Positions 1 through 7,778 of a DNA stretch of 64,000 nt are shown one piece after another (the first letter of the stretch is position 1; the number at the start of each line of letters is the position of its first letter). The translations under genes were made by a program, and so were the position numbers. The notes beneath the pieces are model-generated. The model saw only the letters and a program-made list of their open reading frames with translations. It was not told the DNA's origin and ran no database searches. Source of the DNA: Kitasatospora setae KM-6054 (lineage in GTDB: Bacteria; Actinomycetota; Actinomycetes; Streptomycetales; Streptomycetaceae); assembly GCF_000269985.1 (NCBI RefSeq), contig NC_016109.1:5208001-5272000 (forward strand). The letters run 5' to 3'.

Positions 1-971
1 GCCTGCTGCCACAGGAACGCCGCCCGGGCCGGGCTCACCGCGGTGGGCCCCGGGGAGTCCAGCGGGAGCGCCTGCTGCCAGCCGTCGAACTGCCCGGGCA
101 CCTCGCCGACCGCCAGGACACGGTGCCCGGCACCGGGCTGAGCGGCCGTCACCAGCCGAGCCCACCGCAGGTCGTCGTTGGCCGGGTCGGCGGACGCCCT
201 CGACAGGTTCAGGGTGCGCGGTCCGACCCGCTCGAAGGCGAGCGCCGAGAGGGCGGAGCTGTCCAGGCCGCCGGACAGCTCGACCGCGACCGGGGCGTCG
301 GCCTCGCACCGGACGGCGACTGCTCCGCGCAGCGCCTCGCGGAGCAGCACCGCCCCGTCGGCGGCGCCAACGTCGTCGTCGGGCACCGTCCACCACGCTT
401 CGGTGCGCAGTGCCCCGGACGCGTCGATGCGCGCCGCAGTGCCCGGCGGCAACTCGGACACGCCCCGGTAGGGGCTGGTGCCGGACTCCGCGAGGGCCAG
501 CGGCGGGGCGGGCGCGAGGAGCTGCACCGCCAAGTGGTCGACGTCCAGATGCCGGTGGCCGAGCGCGGCCAGCGGCCGGGCACGGGAACCGAGGAACACC
601 GCGCCGGACTGCACGGTGGCGAACACCGGGCGCAGTCCCGCAGAGTCGCCGAACAGCCACGTCACCGAGCCGTCCAGCACCACCAGGTGGTAGCTGCCGG
701 GCAGCTCCAGTAGCCGCTCCCAGCGGCCCGAAGGCCGCAGCGCCCCTGCACGGTCGGCGAGTTCGGCGGCCTCCACCCGGTGATCGCCGATCACGGCGAC
801 CCGGTACCGGCCGGCGCTCGTGCTGGTGACCCGGTCGCTTCCGGCGCGCCCGACGATCCATGGCTGATCATCGGCCCAGGCCAGCACTTCGGCGCCGGCT
901 TGGACGAGAGCAGCAGCAGGCCGTGCTGCCGGGGGCTTCCCCGGCAGCACGGTGAACCACTGTCCGAACAC
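1..971 (-). CDS. Lasso peptide cyclase (asparagine synthase-like), 3' end missing
   Basis: The product belongs to the ATP-dependent asparagine-synthase-like family that closes the macrolactam ring of lasso peptides. The N-terminal part reads like lasso cyclases (LPGSYHLVVLD, then DSAGLRPVF) and lacks the N-terminal Cys of true glutamine-dependent asparagine synthetases. The PPi-loop motif SGGLDSSAL is visible near 250-275 and marks the AMP-forming synthetase domain. The GTG start directly follows the precursor TGA stop (TGAGTG), so the two genes are translationally coupled. The reading frame is open to the left edge, so the C-terminal part of the synthetase domain is outside the window. The leader-binding (RRE) protein and leader peptidase usual for such clusters would be expected further left. 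The family assignment is secure. Confidence 0.9.
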   Translation of the reverse strand, partial: MFGQWFTVLPGKPPAARPAAALVQAGAEVLAWADDQPWIVGRAGSDRVTSTSAGRYRVAVIGDHRVEAAELADRAGALRPSGRWERLLELPGSYHLVVLDGSVTWLFGDSAGLRPVFATVQSGAVFLGSRARPLAALGHRHLDVDHLAVQLLAPAPPLALAESGTSPYRGVSELPPGTAARIDASGALRTEAWWTVPDDDVGAADGAVLLREALRGAVAVRCEADAPVAVELSGGLDSSALSALAFERVGPRTLNLSRASADPANDDLRWARLVTAAQPGAGHRVLAVGEVPGQFDGWQQALPLDSPGPTAVSPARAAFLWQQ

Positions 972-1136
972 TCAGCCCTGCTGCTGGTACTTGGTGGTGT
1001 AGTAGTCGCCGTCGTCGGAGATGCCCGACGAGTACGAGCCGGCGGCCAAGGAGCCGACCGTCCCGGCCAGCGTCGCGGTCGGCGCCTCGTACTCCTCGTG
1101 CCCGTCGGTTTCCTCGACGCTCTGCTTCGTCTCCAT
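972..1136 (-). CDS. Lasso peptide precursor, 54 aa
   Basis: This small gene encodes a 54-residue precursor preceded by AGGAG six bases before the ATG. The leader fits the actinobacterial pattern YxxPxLxxxGxFxxxTxG: Tyr16, Pro19, Gly25 and Val27 fall on the consensus and Gly33 on the first core residue. The predicted core is Gly33 to Gly54 (22 residues, rich in Ser, Tyr, Asp and Gln). Asp41 is the ninth core residue and could close a Gly1-Asp9 ring; Asp42 would give an unusually large ten-member ring. The usual Thr at core position -2 is Ala31 here. The gene lies immediately before the cyclase start, which is the strongest support for the assignment. Core borders and ring residue are inferred from the motif. 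Confidence 0.85.
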   Translation of the reverse strand: METKQSVEETDGHEEYEAPTATLAGTVGSLAAGSYSSGISDDGDYYTTKYQQQG

Positions 1137-1325
1137 CAGGATCTCCTGTCTTCTCGGCGCGGCAGCAGCCGCGCTGTGTTCAATACCCGTACCGGGTACC
1201 GATGTTGTTCCGGCCGCCCATCGTGGTGGACGGCCGTGTGCCGCCGGGCGGACAGCCCGGCGGAGCAGATGGCCGCCGCCCCGACGGCGCAGGCACCGGG
1301 GCGGCGGAGGGGATGGCCGTCCGGA

Positions 1326-2192
1326 TCACGCGGCAGGCGGCGGGGATGCCTCGGCCCGGTGCCGGGCCAGCCACAGCGCGGGGCTGTCGAGTTCGGCGGA
1401 CGTCGGCACGGTGTCCTCGCCGTCGAAGATGCTGCTCAGCATCGCCGGGCCGCCGGCGTCGTGCAGGGCCGACATGAACTGCTGGCCGCGCAGGTACAGC
1501 GACCGATCCGGGACGATCGGCAGGAACTCGGCCACCCTGCGCAGGGCGCGAAATCGCAGCTTCGCCTTCGGGTCACCGGGGAAGTGGTCCTCGACACCGC
1601 CGAGTTCGGCGACCAGGCGGCGGTGCACCCACATCGCGTGTCCCTCGCTGACCTCCGGCACCGGCAGGACGTCCCGCGCCGGCCGCCGGCCGATCCGGGC
1701 CTCGACCATCTGCCGGACCCACATCGGGACGAGACCCGGGAACCGCAGGAACTCGGCAGCGTGGACGAGTTCGTGCCCGAGAGTCTGGGTCAAAGCCCGC
1801 TGCGAGGTGCGGTTCCCCGCGTGCATCCGGTGCACGACCAGCAGTTCCGGGCCGACGGGCCCGAGCACCATCTGCCCGCCGATCAGCGGCCAGCACAGCC
1901 GAGTCATCAGGCCGGTGATCGCGCCCTGGGTGGCCGCCAGCTTCAGCGCGGCGGCCCGGTGCTCCTCGGCCTCGAACTCGGCCGAGACCATCCGGCCGAC
2001 GATCGTGAAGTGCCCCCTCGTGATGCCCGGCACCGCGCCGGGGCGCACCAGGCGCACGGTCACCTCGTCCGGCAGCGGCAGCGCCGACAGCTCCACGATC
2101 CGGGGAGCAGCCGCGTACAGCGCCTCCTCGGCCCGGACGGTGAACGCCCGACCGGCCGACCCCGCCTCGTTGCTGATCAGAAAGCTCGTCAT
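1326..2192 (-). CDS. HExxH zinc metallopeptidase-like protein
   Basis: The 288-residue protein carries GHELVHAAEF at about residues 139-148, an HExxH zinc site. A second conserved stretch, SEGHAMWVH at about 182-190, has a Glu about 39 residues downstream that could be the third zinc ligand. This HExxH...EGHA layout resembles the DUF2342-type zincins of actinobacteria, although the overall match is loose. No signal peptide or membrane segment is seen, so it is probably cytoplasmic. The ATG at 2192 is chosen because GGACCGAGG precedes it and the upstream extension is low-complexity. It is co-directional with the lasso precursor 190 bp downstream, which suggests but does not prove a role in that pathway. 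Confidence 0.6.
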   Translation of the reverse strand: MTSFLISNEAGSAGRAFTVRAEEALYAAAPRIVELSALPLPDEVTVRLVRPGAVPGITRGHFTIVGRMVSAEFEAEEHRAAALKLAATQGAITGLMTRLCWPLIGGQMVLGPVGPELLVVHRMHAGNRTSQRALTQTLGHELVHAAEFLRFPGLVPMWVRQMVEARIGRRPARDVLPVPEVSEGHAMWVHRRLVAELGGVEDHFPGDPKAKLRFRALRRVAEFLPIVPDRSLYLRGQQFMSALHDAGGPAMLSSIFDGEDTVPTSAELDSPALWLARHRAEASPPPAA

Positions 2193-2235
2193 CCTCGGTC
2201 CTGTCTCGGGGCTCTGGCAACCGCTCAGCTGTGGT

Positions 2236-2270
2236 GGCCTCCCCCACCCGACCCATGGGAGGGGGAGGCC
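2236..2270 (-). terminator. Hairpin between small-gene operon and metallopeptidase gene
   Basis: GGCCTCCCCC and GGGGGAGGCC pair perfectly over 10 bp around a 15-nt loop. The hairpin sits after the last gene of the 2433-3449 operon and before the metallopeptidase start. There is no U tract, as is usual for high-GC actinobacterial terminators. Confidence 0.5.
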
Positions 2271-2432
2271 CGGCGCGCCCGACAGCACGCCGTTGTCCGC
2301 CGATGGACGCGGCGGCCCCCGGGGGAGCAACCCCGGGAGTTCGTGGTGCCTACACGGCCGCCCGGCGAGGCCAGACCGCGCACAGGCGGGACGTACGGGC
2401 CACCGCGGCGCGATAGATCTCGGGCTGCTTGC

Positions 2433-2687
2433 TCACGCGGGCCTCCCGGCTCGACAGTGCGGCTCGTGGATGATCGCTGCGATGCTGCCGCCACCTGTCC
2501 AGGTGCGGGCGGTGATGCAGGAGCCCGCCGCCCTGGCGAGGCCCAGCACGGCCCAGCAGTCCGCCAACGAATCAGGGTTGGCGGGCGCGGCCACGCGATA
2601 GCACCCGCAGCCCACACGCTGTATCGCCGCCTCGGCGCCGGTGGAGGCGGCGTAGCGCGCGGCGGCGTCGAACACCGCGGTGCTCAC
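2433..2687 (-). CDS. Small hypothetical protein, third gene of operon
   Basis: The predicted protein is 84 aa, starting VSTAVFDAAARYAAS. It has one CGCY motif, a Cys in DCWAVLGLA and a further Cys near the C-terminus. I do not recognise a family. The GTG start overlaps the preceding stop as GTGA, so translation is probably coupled to the upstream 53-aa gene. Natural amino acid composition and operon position are the evidence that it is a real gene. Confidence 0.5.
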   Translation of the reverse strand: MSTAVFDAAARYAASTGAEAAIQRVGCGCYRVAAPANPDSLADCWAVLGLARAAGSCITARTWTGGGSIAAIIHEPHCRAGRPA

Positions 2688-2845
2688 GCGGACCGCTGAG
2701 TGGTGGCGGCGGTGAGGTAGTCGTCCCAGCAGTCCGAGACAGCCGGGTTCTGGTCGCGGCCGACGCCGGTCCGGCAGCGGGCACAGGCCCCGCACGGCCG
2801 GTACCGGGCATCCTGCTGCGGGCGCTGGGACGGGCTACTGGCCAT
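2684..2845 (-). CDS. Cys-rich mini-protein, 53 aa
   Basis: The 53-aa product contains CGACARC, two CxxC-like pairs in seven residues, plus one further Cys in DCWDDY. This could bind zinc or an Fe-S cluster, but no family is recognised. Its ATG lies inside the last codons of the upstream gene (ATGGCCAGTAG, different frame) and its stop overlaps the next start as GTGA. The three genes therefore look like one translationally coupled unit downstream of the XRE regulator gene. Confidence 0.5.
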   Translation of the reverse strand: MASSPSQRPQQDARYRPCGACARCRTGVGRDQNPAVSDCWDDYLTAATTQRSA

Positions 2846-3449
2846 GGCCGGCCTCCAGGTCCCGGGTGCACACCACCGTGTCGTAGTCGCGCACCACCCC
2901 GGCACCCGCCTGCAGCGTGACGACGCCATCCGGGTGGAGGGGCCTGCGGGTGGTGCGGCACACGATGCACGCCCGGCCCGCGAGCTGCTCGTCGCTCGCG
3001 AGGATGTCCACCTCGCGGCCGCCGGCCACCGCCCGGGTGACCCACCGGGCGGTGGCGAGGTGGCGGAGCACGGCGGCCAGGCGCAGCGGGTCGACGAGCT
3101 GGTCCAGGTCGGTCGGTGAGGGCGGGGCGATCCAGCAGAGGCCGGTCGGGTCGACCCTGTCGACGCCGGGGACTCCGATGTAGGTGCCGCGGCTGAGCGG
3201 GCGGGTGCCGAGGGCGGGGTCCGCCGCTGCGGCGGCCGAGGCGGCCGGGACGAGGAAGTAGAGGGTGCTGTTGCGGGTGTCCCAGATGACGGGACCGGTG
3301 CGGTGGCCAGTCTCCTGGTCGAGGACCGACAGGGCGGCGAGGCCGGGTTCCTGCTGGACGGCGACGGCGTCCCAGTGGATTCCGGCCTCGGTCACGGCGA
3401 CCGTGCCCAGGGGCGGTGCCCACCGTGGTGTGTCGAGAGGTAACGTCAT
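2835..3449 (-). CDS. Hypothetical protein with C-terminal Cys motif
   Basis: The 204-residue protein starts MTLPLDTPRWAPPLG. It is probably cytoplasmic, with no signal peptide. The C-terminal third has CIVCRTTRRPLHPDG followed about 20 residues later by a single Cys (TVVCTRD), a partial zinc-ribbon-like pattern. I do not recognise a family. It is the first gene of a three-gene operon whose start lies 59 bp after the perfect dyad at 3508-3533, so the neighbouring XRE regulator may control it. The start has an AGGAG-type site about 10 nt upstream. Confidence 0.65.
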   Translation of the reverse strand: MTLPLDTPRWAPPLGTVAVTEAGIHWDAVAVQQEPGLAALSVLDQETGHRTGPVIWDTRNSTLYFLVPAASAAAAADPALGTRPLSRGTYIGVPGVDRVDPTGLCWIAPPSPTDLDQLVDPLRLAAVLRHLATARWVTRAVAGGREVDILASDEQLAGRACIVCRTTRRPLHPDGVVTLQAGAGVVRDYDTVVCTRDLEAGHGQ

Positions 3450-3507
3450 CGCCCGCTCCTGTCTCCTGCTGATCCGTCATGACCAATGTCGGACACAGGT
3501 GGCGGGC

Positions 3508-3533
3508 GGACTCACACAGTTCTGTGTGAGTCC
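3508..3533. promoter_or_regulatory. Perfect 12-bp inverted repeat after the XRE gene
   Basis: GGACTCACACAG and CTGTGTGAGTCC are exact reverse complements separated by TT. The element begins one base after the stop codon of the XRE gene and lies 59 bp upstream of the next start on the same strand. The short centre favours a protein-binding operator over an RNA hairpin, but a terminator role cannot be excluded. Confidence 0.55.
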
Positions 3534-3534
3534 G

Positions 3535-4704
3535 TCAGATGCCGGCCCACTGGGCGAACTGGACGACCTGCTCGGGCGGGCGGCGGTGCGCCCGGACGAT
3601 GCCGGTCGCGGCGTCCTTCACCTTGGCGGAGTGCCGGATCTGCTGCGGGGCGAGTTGCCGGGCGGTCTGCAGGCGGGCGAACGCCTCCTCGGGCCGGCCG
3701 AGCCACAGGTGCGCGCGGGCCATCTCGGCGTGGTGGTGCGCCGCCCGGGACGTCGCCCAGGTCGCGGGGATCTCTATCCGCCGGGCAACCTCCAGCGCCT
3801 CCCGGTACATGCCCTGGTCGACGTAGCAACTGGCCCTGTGCGCGGCGGCGTTGGTCGGGCCGAACGACATCCACAAGGTGGTGGTCTCGCCGGTCGCGGC
3901 GGCGTACCGGTCGGCGGCGGCCAGGTACTCCTCGACATCGTCGCGCTGCCCGGCGCCGGCGGACAGCACCGCGCTGGCGAGGTAGAGCTGGCCGGTGACC
4001 GCGCGCCGGTCGAGGCCCGGGTCGGCCTGCTCGACGGTGGCGCGGGCGAGGGCCGCGATGCGGATGCCGGTGCGGGCCTGCCCGGACCTCAGGTAGAGCA
4101 TCGCCCGGTTGTACATCCGCAGCCCGGCGACGGCCGCGTCGGAGGCCCGCTCGGCGGCCCAGCCCATGCGGTCGAGCGCGATCGACGCGAGGTCGGGATA
4201 GCCGGTCTTGCTGGCCACGTCGTAGGCGGTGCGGTACTGCATCGCCAGGGCCTGCCACAGGCGGCGGGTCTGGTGGGTGTGGGCGGCGGTGGTGGTCTCC
4301 ACGATCAGGCCGGGCAGCTCGGCGGCGGCGGCGCGCAGGTCGGAGGCGCGGATCAGCGCGCACAGGCGGTCGGTGTCCGCGGCGAGCGCGGCCTGGTCAC
4401 GGGGGGCGACGTCCGGGTCGGCGCCGAGGTCGTACAGGTCGAGGGCCTCGCGGATCGGCTGGACGAGCGCGGCGAGCTGGTCGCGGCGCAGCTCGTCGGT
4501 TCGGGGCTGGCCGAGCAGGTCCGGTACGCGCATGCCCATGGCGCGGGCGAGGGCCGCGACGACGCCGTCGCCCGGGGTGCGGGCGCCCTGCTCGATCGCG
4601 CCGATGTACGACGTCGACACCCCGGCGTCCTGGGCGAGCTGGCTTTGCGTCATGTGCCGCATTTTGCGGGCCTGCTGGAGGCGCCGGCCGAAATCCTGGT
4701 CCAC
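3535..4704 (-). CDS. XRE-family transcriptional regulator with TPR-like C-terminus
   Basis: The 389-aa regulator has an N-terminal helix-turn-helix of the Cro/CI type at about residues 5-62 (MTQSQLAQDAGVSTSYIGAI, then EQGARTPGDGVVAALARAMG). A long helical Ala/Arg-rich region with tetratricopeptide-like pairing follows (for example GMYREALEVARRI). This layout is common in streptomycete regulators that sit beside small accessory genes. The GTG at 4704 is preferred because the HTH starts just after it and the region upstream belongs to the divergent flavoprotein promoter. Ligand and target are unknown; the dyad just past its stop is the obvious candidate operator. Confidence 0.85.
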   Translation of the reverse strand: MDQDFGRRLQQARKMRHMTQSQLAQDAGVSTSYIGAIEQGARTPGDGVVAALARAMGMRVPDLLGQPRTDELRRDQLAALVQPIREALDLYDLGADPDVAPRDQAALAADTDRLCALIRASDLRAAAAELPGLIVETTTAAHTHQTRRLWQALAMQYRTAYDVASKTGYPDLASIALDRMGWAAERASDAAVAGLRMYNRAMLYLRSGQARTGIRIAALARATVEQADPGLDRRAVTGQLYLASAVLSAGAGQRDDVEEYLAAADRYAAATGETTTLWMSFGPTNAAAHRASCYVDQGMYREALEVARRIEIPATWATSRAAHHHAEMARAHLWLGRPEEAFARLQTARQLAPQQIRHSAKVKDAATGIVRAHRRPPEQVVQFAQWAGI

Positions 4705-4789
4705 GTCCCGACGGTAGCGCTGTCGAGCGCGGGCGCGGGACCGCTTCGGAGAGTTGCCGCCCGCCGGGGCCGCCGTGTTGCATGGGCCC

Positions 4790-5329
4790 ATGCCGAACCC
4801 GCGCCCCGTTGTGTACCTGTTCGCGTCCGCCGCGCCGCCCGCACTGGAGCTGCCCGACGTCGTCCGCCGGGCCCGGGGCCGGGGCTGGGACGTCGCGGTG
4901 GGGCTGACCCCGACCGCCCGGGACTGGCTGGACGAGCGGGTGCCCGAGCTGGAGGAGCTGACCGGGCACCCGGTGAAGACCGCGTACCGGCGTCCGGGGC
5001 AGCCGGACGTGCTGCCGCCGGCGGACGCGGTGCTGTTCGCCCCGGCGACGTTCAACTCCGTCAACAGCTTGGCGGCGGGGATCACCTCGTCGTGGGTGGT
5101 GGGGTTCGCGGCGGAGGCGCCCGGCAAGCGGATTCCGGTGGTGGTGATGCCGTGCATCAACTCCGCGCTGGTGCAGCACCCGCAGTTCGACCGGAGCGTG
5201 GCGGTGCTGCGGGAGGCCGGGATGCGGGTGCTGTACGGCCCCCCGGATGGGTTCGTGCCGAACCGGCCGGGTGAGCGCCTGCCGTACCCATGGGAGCGCG
5301 CCCTCGCGGCGGTGGAGCAGGCGGTGTAG
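4790..5329 (+). CDS. Flavoprotein of the phosphopantothenoylcysteine decarboxylase fold
   Basis: The 179-aa protein resembles the HFCD flavoprotein family: VVYLFASAAPP at the start, FAPATFNSVNSLAAGI in the middle and VVVMPCINSALVQHP further on, which match the FMN- and substrate-binding segments of that fold. Such stand-alone flavoproteins decarboxylate C-terminal Cys residues in some peptide pathways or have unknown roles. It is divergent from the XRE regulator with an 85-bp shared intergenic region. The ATG at 4790 gives the expected N-terminus. Whether it acts on a peptide such as the lasso precursor is speculation, since that precursor has no Cys. Confidence 0.75.
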   Translation: MPNPRPVVYLFASAAPPALELPDVVRRARGRGWDVAVGLTPTARDWLDERVPELEELTGHPVKTAYRRPGQPDVLPPADAVLFAPATFNSVNSLAAGITSSWVVGFAAEAPGKRIPVVVMPCINSALVQHPQFDRSVAVLREAGMRVLYGPPDGFVPNRPGERLPYPWERALAAVEQAV

Positions 5330-5401
5330 CGGGCTGAATCGGTCTTCGGAAAGCCGCCCGGTTAAGCCGAGCGGGGCGGACTTGCGCCAGGCGGATGCTG
5401 G

Positions 5402-6133
5402 TCAGGCCAGCACGAAGGAGTCCGGGGGCGGCGGCATCATCGCCAGCATCCGGGCCATCTCGCCGAAGGCGCTGGCGATCGGCACCCGCACCCACAGCTC
5501 CGCGCACACCCGGCAGGAGATCCGCAGCCCGTCGCCCCGGCTGCACACCCGGTGCCCGTCCTCGACGGCGTGTTCCGGCACCGGGTGCGTACACACCGGG
5601 CACGGCCGCAGCCGGGCCACACGCTCGATCTGGCGGCGGGCCCGGGCCGCCCGCGGGTACGGGCGGCGGTTCGGCCGCGTGTAGGGGCGCAGATTCACCG
5701 CCCACCCCCGACATGGCGGTGCCCCGCCGATGGGGGGGGAGATCGGCAGGGCACCGCAGTTCCCCGCCGCTCGGGGGGCGTTCGGCGGGAGCAAGGCCGA
5801 GTCTGCCCCCGAAGCGTGATCGCTATGGGCGATTTGCCGATGTTCCTCCAGAACGGCCAGTACGCGCGCCGTCCGCTCCTCCTCGCGCCGGTCCGCACTC
5901 GCAGTGAGGGCGCGGTCGAGGTCCACCGGGCCGCAGGCCGCCAGTGCCTCGAACACCGACCGGCCCTCCAGCTCCAGCTCGGGGGCCGGGATCACGATCA
6001 CCGCCGGTTCCAGCCCGGGCCACTCCTCGTGGCACCAGCCGCACCCCTCGGAGCACGGCCGGCGCAGGCACCCCACCGGCGGACCGCCGGGCCGGCGCGG
6101 AACCTCCGGGAGCGGCAGCCCGGGCGCCGTCAC
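5402..6133 (-). CDS. Cys-motif protein, possibly two fused or adjacent small genes
   Basis: The frame is open for 243 codons from a GTG that overlaps the upstream stop (GTGA). The first about 105 residues contain a Cys cluster (CLRRPCSEGCGWCHEEW) and a helical segment. The last 98 contain CPVC, then CSRGDG and CRVC, a zinc-ribbon-like arrangement. The roughly 40 residues between them look like non-coding sequence that lacks a stop. An internal GTG at 5698 could start the second part as an independent gene. No family is recognised. Confidence 0.5.
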   Translation of the reverse strand: MTAPGLPLPEVPRRPGGPPVGCLRRPCSEGCGWCHEEWPGLEPAVIVIPAPELELEGRSVFEALAACGPVDLDRALTASADRREEERTARVLAVLEEHRQIAHSDHASGADSALLPPNAPRAAGNCGALPISPPIGGAPPCRGWAVNLRPYTRPNRRPYPRAARARRQIERVARLRPCPVCTHPVPEHAVEDGHRVCSRGDGLRISCRVCAELWVRVPIASAFGEMARMLAMMPPPPDSFVLA

Positions 6134-6510
6134 TCCCCGCTCCCGGCCGTCTCGGTCGAGCCGTCCGCCGGCTGCTCCCCGGCGGCCTGGTCGATGAGCC
6201 CGGCTGCCCTCACCGCGCCGAGGGCCGGGTGCAGCTTCTCGGCCATCGCCTGGAGATGCCGGACCGCCTCGTCCAGGACGTCCTGCTCGGGGCCGCCCCA
6301 CCGGCCCGTCGCCAGCTCGACCAACTCCACGTCGCTGATGTTCCGCAGCCACATCGCGCGCTGCTCCGGCTCCCGCTTCGCCAGCTCGAACTGCCGGACC
6401 ACGCCGGCCAGGCGGTCCAGCCCACCGTCCGTCAGGTCGAGCCGGACCCTCCCGTCGTGGGTGAAGACCACGCCCTGGAAGTCCTCGGTGCCCAGGTGCA
6501 GCGACGTCAT
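6130..6510 (-). CDS. Hypothetical protein, 126 aa
   Basis: The product begins MTSLHLGTEDFQGVVF and is a small acidic, mostly helical protein with no recognised domain. The ATG at 6510 has GGAGG six bases upstream, which fixes the start. Its TGA overlaps the GTG of the next gene, so the two are probably an operon. It diverges from the secreted protein gene starting at 6777. Small genes of this kind are frequent beside XRE regulators in streptomycetes, but no function can be read from the sequence. Confidence 0.6.
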   Translation of the reverse strand: MTSLHLGTEDFQGVVFTHDGRVRLDLTDGGLDRLAGVVRQFELAKREPEQRAMWLRNISDVELVELATGRWGGPEQDVLDEAVRHLQAMAEKLHPALGAVRAAGLIDQAAGEQPADGSTETAGSGE

Positions 6511-6776
6511 GTTCAGCCTCCGTGCTCGGTTGGGCCGGACAGGATGGCACAAACCGCGCCGGGCCGGTCGGCCGCGCGCCGTCACCACGAGTGCCGCTGT
6601 TCGACCGAAACCGATCACCGTTCGACCGTGACAGCGGACAGGCGTCGAATCCGTTGGGTATCACGGGTCTCCGCCCCGAAAGGCGGACGTGGCGATGTCG
6701 AACAACCAGGGAGGCACTTTGGGCTATGGAATGATCACCGCCCGTAATGATCGCGTGCTCATTCAGGGGAGTTCCC

Positions 6777-7682
6777 ATGCGCGTTTCGAAGAAGCTCAGG
6801 TCCGTTGTCACCGCATTGGCCGTCGTGGTCGGGGCGTTCGCGGCGGCAGCCGGCCCGGGGGCGCCGGCCTCGCACGCCGCGACGAGGGACGGCGGAACGA
6901 ACTGGACCGCCCTCGTCGGGATCGAGATCGTCAAGAAGACCGGGCAGATCAACCAGTTCAGCCAGCAGACCGTCTACTGCCCCAGCGGCAAGGTCGCCAT
7001 CGGCGGCGGCGGGGAGGCAAGCACGGGCTACCCCGCCAGGCGCGGCCATGAGTTGAGCCTCGTCGGCAGCTTCCCGATGGGGAGCGGAACCCAAGCATTC
7101 GGGTGGGCCTCCAACGCCCGCTGGGACTGGGCCTCCCAGACTCCCCTGACGGTCACGACCTACGCCATCTGCGCCTACATGCCCACCGGATACGAGGTGG
7201 TCGGCGGCGCCCCCACCCAGGTGCCCTCCGGGCAGACCATCGCGATGACCTGCCCCGCCGGCAAGGTCGCCATCGGAGGGGGCGGCGAGGTCCGTGGCCC
7301 CAACACCGGCCTGAGCAAGTCCTACCCGGCCGCCGCCAGCGGCTCCGCGCAGATGAACCAGTGGGTCGTGGGCGGCTTCGACATGGCGAGCAGCACGACG
7401 AACACCACGGCCTACGCGATCTGCTCCGCACCCGTCCCCGACCTGACGATCGCCCGCTACAACGCGGCCTCCGAGAGCCCCCTCGGCGGCCTCCTCAAGT
7501 GCCCCACCGGCAAGATCGTCTCCGGTGGCGGCGCCTCCGGCAGCGGACCGCGGGCCAGCCTGGTCGCCAGCCGCCCCGCCAAGGCCGCCGAGACCGGCTC
7601 GAACGACGGCTGGTGGGTCCAGGCGACGGACGACCTGAGCACCTCCGACATCGACCTCTACGTCATGTGCGTGAACCGATAG
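6777..7682 (+). CDS. Secreted protein with three internal repeats
   Basis: The 301-aa product starts MRVSKKLRSVVTALAVVVGA and has a typical Sec signal peptide ending near SHAAT (about residue 35). The mature part contains three related units: YCPSGKVAIGGGGE, TCPAGKVAIGGGGE and KCPTGKIVSGGGAS. Each is followed by a variable Ser/Gly-rich stretch and a closing Cys (YAICA, YAICS, YVMCV). One Cys pair per unit suggests a disulfide-stabilised three-fold beta structure exported to the cell surface or medium. I do not recognise a named family. The gene stands alone, with a hairpin terminator 60 bp downstream. Confidence 0.75.
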   Translation: MRVSKKLRSVVTALAVVVGAFAAAAGPGAPASHAATRDGGTNWTALVGIEIVKKTGQINQFSQQTVYCPSGKVAIGGGGEASTGYPARRGHELSLVGSFPMGSGTQAFGWASNARWDWASQTPLTVTTYAICAYMPTGYEVVGGAPTQVPSGQTIAMTCPAGKVAIGGGGEVRGPNTGLSKSYPAAASGSAQMNQWVVGGFDMASSTTNTTAYAICSAPVPDLTIARYNAASESPLGGLLKCPTGKIVSGGGASGSGPRASLVASRPAKAAETGSNDGWWVQATDDLSTSDIDLYVMCVNR

Positions 7683-7740
7683 CAGCCCTGCAACGCCCGC
7701 CCTGGGCCGGCCTCCGCTGCCGGCATGGTGCCGACCATGA

Positions 7741-7774
7741 ACCGCCCGCCCCTGGAGCTGTGGGGGCGGGCGGT
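7741..7774. terminator. Hairpin between convergent genes
   Basis: ACCGCCCGCCCC pairs perfectly with GGGGCGGGCGGT around a 10-nt loop. It lies between the convergent secreted-protein gene and the phage-like gene and could stop transcription from both sides. Confidence 0.7.
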
Positions 7775-7778
7775 CCGT

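Noticed and set aside
123-829. Long plus-strand open frames over the lasso cyclase
   Set aside because: They are antisense to the SGGLDSSAL-bearing minus-strand frame and have Arg/Pro-rich compositions typical of shadow frames in high-GC DNA.
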